This document shows positions 1 through 5,728 of a DNA stretch of 8,564 nt, in pieces. Made by a program: the position numbers and the translations under genes. Origin of the DNA: JAKFVA01 sp046155225 (lineage in GTDB: Bacteria; Pseudomonadota; Gammaproteobacteria; Burkholderiales; Burkholderiaceae_C); assembly GCA_046155225.1 (NCBI GenBank), contig JBJXED010000079.1:1-8564 (forward strand), written 5' to 3'. Under the pieces are notes generated by a model. That model was not told the origin of the DNA. It did not search any database and saw only the letters and a list, made by a program, of their open reading frames with translations. Within the stretch, counting starts at the first letter, position 1. Every line of letters begins with the position of its first letter.

Positions 1-520
1 GGGCTTCGACACGTAGATCGGGGTTGGCGCAGCTTGCCGACAGGCAGGCACCCAGTCCAGCACCGGGCTTCACGGCGCAGGAAGAATGAACCCAATGCAC
101 CTCGATGGTGTCGCCCGGCTTCAAACCTTTGCAAACGTCACCCTCAGGCGCTTTCAATTGAGCCGCCGTCAGCGCCTTGCTGGCGTTGCACTGGTAGCCG
201 CCGCCGTGACCACCATGGCCATCACCGGCGTGAATGGAGAAATCCTTTGCCTTGTGCTCGGCATTGCTATGAAAGTGGATATTGCACAGGTTCATTTGCT
301 GATATCGGGGCGCGAATGAAAAACTGCGCTGGTTTTCGCCAGCCCGATTGTTGATATCGCGCGGCGTCTGGGGGCCGAAACCAGTGCAGGCCTCGGTACT
401 GGCCGCAGGCTCCTTGTGCTGGGCCTCTTCGCTGGCCATAACATTAAAAGCGGCTCCGGCAAAAGCCACAGCCAAGGCCATAAGGGCGCGCGCATGGCCC
501 TTGTTTTGTAACCGTATCAT
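1..520 (-). CDS. Delta-class carbonic anhydrase, secreted (3' end outside window)
   Basis: Predicted zinc enzyme for reversible hydration of CO2 to bicarbonate, exported to the periplasm. The first 173 residues are visible and the frame runs open off the window edge. ATG at 520-518 is preceded by AGGAGA with a 5-nt spacer. Residues 1-29 form a signal peptide: basic start, Ala/Leu/Val/Phe-rich core, cleavage expected after VMA. The mature part has GFGPQTPRDI (47-56), MNLCNIHFHSNAEHK (76-90) and GDTIEVHWVH (136-145), which I recognise from bacterial delta-class carbonic anhydrases. By analogy with the alpha-class HxH...H arrangement, His82, His84 and His142 are the likely zinc ligands. Seven cysteines (45, 79, 111, 130, 148, 159, 164) suggest disulfides in the periplasm. 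A Gly/His-rich loop, GDGHGGHGGGY, covers 99-109. The gene lies 230 bp downstream of gltL and probably has its own promoter. Class is assigned from remembered motifs; the C-terminal part cannot be checked. Confidence 0.85.
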   Translation of the reverse strand, partial: MIRLQNKGHARALMALAVAFAGAAFNVMASEEAQHKEPAASTEACTGFGPQTPRDINNRAGENQRSFSFAPRYQQMNLCNIHFHSNAEHKAKDFSIHAGDGHGGHGGGYQCNASKALTAAQLKAPEGDVCKGLKPGDTIEVHWVHSSCAVKPGAGLGACLSASCANPDLRVEA

Positions 521-542
521 GCCAATCTCCTGATAACTGTAT

Positions 543-639
543 TTAGACAACGTTAGTCAAAGATGCCCGTCTAGAAAAAGCGGACATCAGGCGACCGGGT
601 GCTCGCACGAAGCGGCAACGTTTAGTCAATCAGGCGACC
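543..639. repeat. Direct repeats upstream of the carbonic anhydrase gene
   Basis: Three copies of TTAG(A/T)CAA occur at 543-550, 553-560 and 622-629. The first two are exactly 10 bp apart, one helical turn. The longer unit CAACG(T)TTAGTCAA is found at 548-560 and 616-629, the second copy with one extra T. A separate unit, ATCAGGCGACC, is present exactly at 586-596 and 629-639. In the distal copy the two units abut, while in the proximal copy 25 bp separate them. The block lies 23 to 119 bp before the carbonic anhydrase start codon. A regulator-binding role is inferred only. No convincing sigma-70 -35/-10 pair was found in this gap, and no strong terminator for gltL. Confidence 0.5.
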
Positions 640-750
640 AAGTTCATACAGCCACATTAATTGGACAACAGCCCATCCGGTTAAGTTGACGGCTCCTGCT
701 GCCTTGAATCGCCGAACCCAAGGGCCATTTACAACATGGGCATCCGACGC

Positions 751-1488
751 TCAATGCGCCAATATCTTGTTCAGGAAGTCCTTGGTGCGCGGCTTACGGG
801 CTTCCAGGTTGCCGAAAAAGTCGTCTTTTGAGCAATCTTCCAGAATCTTGCCGCCAACGTCAATGAAGATCACGCGGCTGGCGACCTTGCGGGCAAAACC
901 CATTTCATGCGTGACGACCATCATCGTCATGCCCTCACCCGCGAGCTTGACCATCACGTCGAGCACCTCACCCACCATTTCAGGGTCGAGCGCCGAAGTG
1001 GGCTCGTCGAACAACATGACGATGGGGTCCATGCTGAGCGCGCGGGCGATCGCCACGCGCTGCTGCTGACCGCCCGAGAGCTGGCCGGGAAATTTGTCTT
1101 TGTGCGCCATCAAACCTACACGGTCGAGCATTTTTAGACCGCGCGTCATGGCCTCGTCCGGGCTGCGCTTGAGCACTTTGATCTGCGCGATCGTGAGGTT
1201 TTCGGTCACGCTCAAATGCGGGAACAGCTCAAAGTGCTGGAACACCATGCCGACACGGCTGCGCAGTCCGGGCAGGTCGGTCTTGGGGTCGTGCAGCGGC
1301 ACGCCATCAACAAAAATCTCGCCTTTTTGAAACGGCTCCAGCGCATTCACAGTTTTGATCAGGGTGGACTTGCCCGAACCCGATGGCCCGCATACCACCA
1401 CCACATCACCCTTGCTGATGCTGACCGAACATTCGCTCAGCACCTGCACCGGGCCATACCATTTCGAGACGCTTTTGATTTCAATCAT
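751..1488 (-). CDS. gltL: Glutamate/aspartate ABC transporter ATP-binding protein GltL
   Basis: ATPase subunit of a polar amino acid importer; hydrolyses ATP at the cytoplasmic face to drive uptake through GltJ/GltK. The 245-residue length is close to E. coli GltL as I recall it (241). All nucleotide-binding motifs are intact: Walker A GPSGSGKST (34-42), Q-loop Gln84, ABC signature LSGGQQQR (137-144), Walker B IVMLFDEP (156-163), D-loop SALDPE (165-170) and switch His194 in VVTHEMG. ATG at 1488-1486 follows GGAG with a 6-nt spacer. It is the last gene of gltIJKL, separated from gltK by 104 bp with no start-stop overlap, unlike the tightly coupled gltJ-gltK pair. Related GlnQ/ArtP/HisP ATPases share the same motifs, so the substrate assignment rests mainly on the neighbouring gltI, gltJ and gltK. 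Confidence 0.95.
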   Translation of the reverse strand: MIEIKSVSKWYGPVQVLSECSVSISKGDVVVVCGPSGSGKSTLIKTVNALEPFQKGEIFVDGVPLHDPKTDLPGLRSRVGMVFQHFELFPHLSVTENLTIAQIKVLKRSPDEAMTRGLKMLDRVGLMAHKDKFPGQLSGGQQQRVAIARALSMDPIVMLFDEPTSALDPEMVGEVLDVMVKLAGEGMTMMVVTHEMGFARKVASRVIFIDVGGKILEDCSKDDFFGNLEARKPRTKDFLNKILAH

Positions 1489-1565
1489 TTTTTACTCCAG
1501 GGTAAGTTGCCGCCGACTGGACCGTCCCAAGCAAGGCGTGGCCTTCTCGGGGGGCAGCGCGGTGC

Positions 1566-1580
1566 GCATTGTGACAATGC
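1566..1580. repeat. 15-bp perfect palindrome in the gltK-gltL gap
   Basis: GCATTGT-G-ACAATGC: two perfect 7-bp arms around one central base, located 13 bp after the gltK stop codon and about 78 bp before the gltL start. The one-base centre makes a stable RNA hairpin unlikely without opening inner pairs, and no T tract follows, so a protein-binding site or chance is more likely than a terminator. Confidence 0.4.
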
Positions 1581-1592
1581 ATGGGGGCATAT

Positions 1593-2261
1593 TCAACGGA
1601 TGATGGCAATCTTGGCCTGCAACCGCTTGACCATGAACGACAGGCCGAAACACATCACGAAATACACCACTGCTGCGAGCAGGTAGGCCTCTTCCGGGCG
1701 GCCATAAATTTTGCCTGCGGTGACAAAGCCTTTGAGCAAGTCGTAAGCGCCAATCGCATACACCAGCGAGGTGTCCTGGAACAAGATGATGGTTTGCGTC
1801 AGCAGCACCGGCAGCATGTTGCGAAAGGCCTGCGGCAACACCACCAGCCGCATGTTTTGCGCATACGTCATGCCCACAGCCTGCCCTGCGTGCACCTGAC
1901 CACGCGGGATCGACTGGATACCCGCGCGCATGATCTCGCTGAAATACGCCGCCTCGAACGCGATAAAAGTGATCGTGGCCGACAACTCGGCACCAATTGG
2001 CCTGCCGATGATGGTGGGCACCAACAAAAAGAACCACAAAATCACCATCACCAGCGGAATGCTGCGCATGCCGTTGACGTAGAAAGTAGCGGGCACCATG
2101 AGCAGCTTGTTGCCCGACAGCCGCATCAGCGCCAACACCGTGCCCAGCAGAATGCCGCCGATGGTGGCCACAATCGTCAGCTCGATACTGAAGATGAGCC
2201 CCTTGATGACGAAGTTGCTGATGATTTCCGCATTGAAAAAACTCAGGTCCAGGCCGCCCAT
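1593..2261 (-). CDS. gltK: Glutamate/aspartate ABC transporter permease GltK
   Basis: Inner-membrane permease of the glutamate/aspartate importer, pairing with GltJ to form the channel. The 222 residues match the E. coli GltK length (about 224) and the His/Glu/Gln/Arg/opine permease family. Hydrophobic segments are visible near 19-47, 66-88, 92-112 and 190-210. The cytoplasmic EAA loop that docks on the ATPase is EIMRAGIQSIPRGQ at 109-122, continuing through AGQAVG to 130. I chose the ATG at 2261-2259 because a strong GGAGGG lies 7 nt upstream and because the first residues then align with the family. The frame is open further, to a TTG at 2333, but that adds 24 hydrophilic residues inside gltJ. 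Only 1 nt separates the gltJ stop from this start, so translational coupling is likely. Confidence 0.95.
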   Translation of the reverse strand: MGGLDLSFFNAEIISNFVIKGLIFSIELTIVATIGGILLGTVLALMRLSGNKLLMVPATFYVNGMRSIPLVMVILWFFLLVPTIIGRPIGAELSATITFIAFEAAYFSEIMRAGIQSIPRGQVHAGQAVGMTYAQNMRLVVLPQAFRNMLPVLLTQTIILFQDTSLVYAIGAYDLLKGFVTAGKIYGRPEEAYLLAAVVYFVMCFGLSFMVKRLQAKIAIIR

Positions 2262-2262
2262 A

Positions 2263-2985
2263 TCAGTGCCCTCCCCCGGTACCGCCAGCCACAATGAAGC
2301 CGGGGATTTGCGCTTTTTTCTCAATGAAGGCAAAAACGCGGTTCACGGCGAAGGCCGAAATCGCATACAGGCCCGTCACAGCCAAATACACCTCAATGCC
2401 GCGCGAGGTTTCTTCTTGTGCCTGCAAGGCAAACATGGTGAGTTCAGCAATCGACACGGCAAATGCCACCGACGAATTCTTCAGCAGGTTCATCGACTCG
2501 CTGGTCAAGGGCGGCAAGATGATGCGAAACGCCATTGGCAAGATCACATAGCGGTAAGTTTGTGCGGTGGTAAAGCCCACCGCCATGCCGGCATAGCGCT
2601 GGCCGCGCGGCAGCGCCTGGATGCCGGCGCGAAACTGCTCGGCAATCCGCGCTGAGGTAAAGAAACCCAGCGCAAACACCACAAGTACAAAACCCGGCAC
2701 CTGCTGCATCACCGGAAAAATCTTCGGAATGACGAAGTACCAAAGGAAAATTTGCACCAGCAGGGGTATGTTGCGGAACAGTTCCACCCACACATTGGCC
2801 AAGCGCGACAGCCAGGGACTGCTGGGCAGGGTGCGCAGGGTACCCATCAGGGCACCCACCAGTACTGCCACGACCCATGAGCAACCTGCGACGGAGAGTG
2901 TCCAGCCCCAGGCGTCCATCATCCATTGCAGGTAGGTGCGTCCGCTGCCGTCATCGTTAAGAAATACCTGCCAGTCCCAGGTCAT
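2263..2985 (-). CDS. gltJ: Glutamate/aspartate ABC transporter permease GltJ
   Basis: First permease of the importer, 240 residues against about 246 in E. coli GltJ. N-terminal MTWDWQVFL and RTYLQWM resemble GltJ. WVELFRNIPLLVQIFLWYFV (66-85) is the family's conserved second membrane segment. The EAA loop EQFRAGIQALPRGQRYAG is at 116-133, followed by YRYVILPMAFRIILPPLTSE (144-163). Membrane segments are expected near 28-50, 68-90, 98-118 and 200-222. ATG at 2985-2983 is preceded by GGAG with a 7-nt spacer. It lies 146 bp after gltI, with a terminator-like hairpin in between, and is coupled to gltK downstream. A Gly-rich tail, GGTGGGH, ends the protein. Confidence 0.95.
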   Translation of the reverse strand: MTWDWQVFLNDDGSGRTYLQWMMDAWGWTLSVAGCSWVVAVLVGALMGTLRTLPSSPWLSRLANVWVELFRNIPLLVQIFLWYFVIPKIFPVMQQVPGFVLVVFALGFFTSARIAEQFRAGIQALPRGQRYAGMAVGFTTAQTYRYVILPMAFRIILPPLTSESMNLLKNSSVAFAVSIAELTMFALQAQEETSRGIEVYLAVTGLYAISAFAVNRVFAFIEKKAQIPGFIVAGGTGGGH

Positions 2986-3056
2986 AAATGATCTCCGCCA
3001 AGGAAGGGTTTTGAAATTATTTTTTTGCAGCGTAGATGCATGTGGACACCTGCTTC

Positions 3057-3098
3057 AAAACAAACCCCGCCTGGGCAAAAGGCTGCGGCGGGGTTTGT
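3057..3098 (-). terminator. Terminator-like hairpin between gltI and gltJ
   Basis: Read on the minus strand, ACAAACCCCGCC (3098-3087) and GGCGGGGTTTGT (3071-3060) form a perfect 12-bp stem with a 15-nt loop. The stem is followed by a T-rich tail, giving TTTGTTTT across the 3' arm and tail. It is 33 bp after the gltI stop and about 70 bp before gltJ. This is the classic shape of an intrinsic terminator, but it sits inside an operon. The likely role is partial termination or 3'-end protection of gltI mRNA, so that the binding protein exceeds the membrane subunits. The plus-strand reading lacks a T tract. The stem is seen; the read-through level is inferred. Confidence 0.75.
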
Positions 3099-3131
3099 CT
3101 TGGGTTTCAAAGCGATTAAACGCTGTCCCAC

Positions 3132-4043
3132 TTACTTCTTGGCGTAGTCTTCCATCGGACGGTCGTTCGGTGCAGCCCATGCCGCTTTGGTGCTCTCACT
3201 CAGCGCCAGGCCCACCTTGATGTTTTTCGGCGGAATCGCTTGCAGGAACCACTTGTCCCACAGCTTGGCCATGTCGCCCGACTTGACCAATTCCTTGATG
3301 GTGTCGTCGGCGACTTTCTTGAATTGCGGGTCTTCCTTGCGCATCATTATGGCGATGGGTTCAACGCTGAGTACTTCACCCACGATTTTGAAGTCGGCCG
3401 GGTTTTTCGCATTGGCAATGTTGCCGGCCAGGATTGAGCCGTCCATCACAAACGCATCGGCGCGGCCCGACTCGAGCAGCAAGAAACTGTCGGCATGGTC
3501 TTTACCGTACACCTCTTTGAAGTCCACGCCGGTGGCGCGCTCGTTCTTGCGCAAGGTCTGCACCGAAGTGGTACCCGTGGTGGTGGCAACGTTTTTACCG
3601 TTGAGCTGGGCAATGGCGTTGATACCGGAGTTGGCCTTCACGGCAATGCGCACTTCTTCGACGTAGGTGGTGACCGCGAACGACACGTCCTTCTGGCGGG
3701 TGGCGTTGTTGGTGGTCGAGCCGCACTCAATGTCCACCGTGCCGTTTTGCACCAGAGGAATGCGGTTTTGTGAGGTGACAGGCAGGTACTTGACTTCGAG
3801 CTTGCGGCCAGCGGCCTTTTCCACATTGGCAATGATGCGTTGGCAAATCTCCACGTGGTAGCCCGCGTACTTGCCGTCACCCAGGGTGTAGGACAAAGCA
3901 CCGGAAGAATCGCGCACACCCATGGTGATGCTGCCTGAGGCCTTGACTTTGGCCAGGGTGTCGCTGGCTTGCGCCAAAGCGGTGCCACTCACAAGCAGCG
4001 CGGCTGCGGCGGCAATGGCTTGAAAATAAAAACGGTTTTTCAT
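3132..4043 (-). CDS. gltI: Glutamate/aspartate periplasmic binding protein GltI
   Basis: Periplasmic receptor that captures glutamate and aspartate and delivers them to GltJK. The 303-residue length matches E. coli GltI (about 302). The signal peptide is residues 1-24: MKNR, an Ala/Leu-rich core, then cleavage after TALA before QASD. There is no lipobox cysteine, so it is a soluble protein. The family-3 solute-binding fold covers roughly 28-270, with GYHVEICQRI (61-70) close to the family signature. By analogy with DEBP/GltI structures, likely ligand contacts include Arg44, Arg94 (SQNRIPLV) and the CGSTTNN stretch (107-113). ATG at 4043-4041 has GGAG 5 nt upstream. The frame extends to a TTG at 4064, but that start has no better ribosome site and would spoil the signal peptide. 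First gene of gltIJKL, 142 bp after aspA on the same strand. Confidence 0.95.
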   Translation of the reverse strand: MKNRFYFQAIAAAAALLVSGTALAQASDTLAKVKASGSITMGVRDSSGALSYTLGDGKYAGYHVEICQRIIANVEKAAGRKLEVKYLPVTSQNRIPLVQNGTVDIECGSTTNNATRQKDVSFAVTTYVEEVRIAVKANSGINAIAQLNGKNVATTTGTTSVQTLRKNERATGVDFKEVYGKDHADSFLLLESGRADAFVMDGSILAGNIANAKNPADFKIVGEVLSVEPIAIMMRKEDPQFKKVADDTIKELVKSGDMAKLWDKWFLQAIPPKNIKVGLALSESTKAAWAAPNDRPMEDYAKK

Positions 4044-4084
4044 GGGTTCTCCAGTGAGGGTCAAACAAAAACAAACAGGAAAGC

Positions 4085-4090
4085 AGTGTA
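4085..4090 (-). promoter_or_regulatory. Weak candidate -10 element for gltI
   Basis: On the minus strand TACACT (4/6 match to TATAAT) lies about 42 bp before the gltI start codon. With a 17-bp spacer the -35 position reads CTGAAC, which is poor (3/6), as would fit an activator-dependent promoter. The palindrome at 4139-4151 would then be centred about 67 bp upstream of the start of transcription. No better promoter was found in the 142-bp gap. This is a weak call. Confidence 0.3.
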
Positions 4091-4138
4091 GGTATTCTCA
4101 AGGTTTCGTTCAGCGTAATTACCCGTACAGCACGTCAA

Positions 4139-4151
4139 GCATGATTCATGC
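4139..4151. promoter_or_regulatory. 13-bp palindrome upstream of gltI, possible operator
   Basis: GCATGA-T-TCATGC is a perfect inverted repeat with 6-bp arms, centred about 102 bp before the gltI start codon and 35 bp after the aspA stop. A related sequence with the same GCATGATT core lies before aspA (5693-5704). Position and symmetry suit a transcription factor site. The binding protein is unknown; the LysR protein encoded nearby is only a candidate. Confidence 0.4.
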
Positions 4152-4185
4152 CTTCGCAGTGCTGGCGAGCGCATGCCGCATCAGA

Positions 4186-5607
4186 TCAACGCTTTAACCG
4201 GCTGGGTTGGGTCAGGTTCTCGGGCACCAACAACGCCTCGACTTGGGCCCGCGTCATGATGCCCAGCGACTCGGCAACCTCGTCAATCGGCAGGCCGGTT
4301 TTCATCGCGGTCTTGGCTATCAGCGCGGCTTTTTCATAGCCAATCAGCGGGTTCAGCGCGGTCACGAGGGTGATGGATTCGCGCACCCGCTTGGCAAGGA
4401 GTTCGTGGTTGGCTTCAATGCCTGCCACACAGTTGTTTTGCAGCGTGATGCAGGCTTGGCTCAAATGCTCGATGCTTTTGAACAGGCTCCAGCCCATGAT
4501 GGGCTCAAACGCATTGAGCTGGAGTTGGCCTGCTTCCGACGCCATGGTCACCGTCATGTCGTTGCCAATGACTTCAAACGCGACCTGGTTCATCACCTCG
4601 GGAATGACCGGGTTCACCTTGCCCGGCATGATCGACGAGCCGGCCTGGCGCGGCGGTAATCTGATGTCGCCAAAGCCGGCCTGCGGGCCGCTGGAGAGCA
4701 AGCGCAGATCGTTGCAAATCTTGCTGAGCTTGGTGGCCACGCGTTTCAAAACACCCGAGAGCTGCACAAACGCCCCGGTGTCTTGGGTGGCCTCAATCAG
4801 ATTGCCGGCTTTTTTCACAGGGATGCCGCACTCCTGAGCTAGGTAGGCACAGGCCATGTCGGCGTAGCCCGCCGGGGCGTTGATGCCGGTGCCAATCGCC
4901 GTGGCACCCAGGTTGATTTCTTCAATCAGCGCGCGCGCCTCGCGCAGGCGCTGCTCGTCCTCGCCCATCATCACGGCGTAGGTCAAAAATTCCTGGCCCA
5001 AGGTCATGGGCACGGCGTCTTGCAACTGGGTGCGGCCAATCTTGAGCACCCCGCGGAATTCATGCGCCTTGGCTTCAAAGCCGGTGCGCAGCAGCGCCAT
5101 CGACGCAAGCAAGCGGTCAATCGCCGACCAGAGCGCCACCCGCAGCGCAGTGGGGTAGACATCGTTGGTGCTTTGCGAGGCGTTGACATGGTCATTGGGG
5201 TGCAACTGGTCGTAGCGGCCTTTGGCACAGCCCATTTTTTCCAGCGCCAGGTTGGCAATCACCTCGTTGGCGTTCATGTTGGTCGACGTCCCGGCACCGC
5301 CTTGAATGACATCCACCACAAACTGCTCGTGGTGCAGGTTGGCGATCAAATCGCCACAGGCTTGGCAAATCGCGTCGGCGAGCGCGCCGTCAAGCACGCC
5401 CAAATCGGCGTTGGCACGGGCGGCGGCTTTTTTCACATACGCCAGCGCGCGGATCAAGTCAGGCATGGCGCTGATACGCGTGCCGGAAATGGGGAAATTC
5501 TCGACCGCGCGTGCGGTATGCACACCCCAGTAAGCGGCGCTGGGGATGGACTTTTCACCCAGAAAATCGTGCTCAGTACGGGTGTCTTGCGGGGGGTCGG
5601 TGGGCAT
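4186..5607 (-). CDS. aspA: Aspartate ammonia-lyase (aspartase)
   Basis: Cytoplasmic lyase converting L-aspartate to fumarate and ammonium; feeds amino acid carbon into the TCA cycle and releases nitrogen. The 473 residues span the full aspartase/fumarase fold (E. coli AspA about 478). Conserved blocks in order: AYWGVHTARAVENFPISG (25-42), GGAGTSTNMNANEV (103-116), HPNDHVNASQSTND (136-149), GRTQLQDAVPMTLGQEF (191-207), KICNDLRLLSSGP (296-308), and the mobile loop GSSIMPGKVNP (323-333). By analogy with structurally studied aspartases, Ser324 is the catalytic base and Thr107, Ser146, Thr147, Thr193, Lys330 and Asn332 contact substrate. GRTQLQDAVPMTLGQEF follows E. coli aspartase; fumarase C normally has GRTHLQDA there, so I favour aspartase. 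ATG at 5607-5605 follows AAGGAA with a short 4-nt spacer. It lies between a LysR gene and gltI, all on one strand, which fits use of imported aspartate. Confidence 0.92.
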   Translation of the reverse strand: MPTDPPQDTRTEHDFLGEKSIPSAAYWGVHTARAVENFPISGTRISAMPDLIRALAYVKKAAARANADLGVLDGALADAICQACGDLIANLHHEQFVVDVIQGGAGTSTNMNANEVIANLALEKMGCAKGRYDQLHPNDHVNASQSTNDVYPTALRVALWSAIDRLLASMALLRTGFEAKAHEFRGVLKIGRTQLQDAVPMTLGQEFLTYAVMMGEDEQRLREARALIEEINLGATAIGTGINAPAGYADMACAYLAQECGIPVKKAGNLIEATQDTGAFVQLSGVLKRVATKLSKICNDLRLLSSGPQAGFGDIRLPPRQAGSSIMPGKVNPVIPEVMNQVAFEVIGNDMTVTMASEAGQLQLNAFEPIMGWSLFKSIEHLSQACITLQNNCVAGIEANHELLAKRVRESITLVTALNPLIGYEKAALIAKTAMKTGLPIDEVAESLGIMTRAQVEALLVPENLTQPSRLKR

Positions 5608-5680
5608 GGGGTTCCTTGGGGCTTGGACTCGATTCAGAGCCGAGACCCAACTCTAAATGCGGCGTCCGGTTTGCGCCAAT

Positions 5681-5704
5681 GCCAATTGGCCCTGCAATCA
5701 TGCA
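5681..5704. promoter_or_regulatory. Palindromes upstream of aspA, possible operators
   Basis: GCCAATTGGC (5681-5690) is a perfect 10-bp palindrome. Just beside it, TGCAATCATGCA (5693-5704) is an imperfect inverted repeat whose minus-strand reading contains GCATGATT, the core of the palindrome before gltI. The hexamer GCCAAT is tandemly repeated at 5675-5680 and 5681-5686. A GGTTTGC half-site lies at 5668-5674. The cluster is about 60 to 100 bp before the aspA start codon. I could not place a convincing -35/-10 pair for aspA in this 121-bp gap. Confidence 0.35.
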
Positions 5705-5728
5705 AAAAATGGATAACCGCAGCTGCGC

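Noticed and set aside
1492..2037. Minus-strand 181-codon frame overlapping gltK
   Set aside because: It is an out-of-frame reading of gltK running through the gltK-gltL gap, with no family motif.
2262..2333. Upstream TTG start for gltK
   Set aside because: It would add 24 hydrophilic residues inside gltJ; the ATG at 2261 has a strong GGAGGG and gives the normal family length.
4163..4176. Possible sigma-54 site TGGCGAGCGCATGC
   Set aside because: The GG and GC elements are 9 rather than 10 bp apart and the orientation points away from gltI.
5701..5727. Terminator after the LysR gene, CGCAGCTGCG followed by a T run
   Set aside because: The palindrome has no loop, so a hairpin would have at most three stem pairs, and ten nucleotides separate it from the T run.
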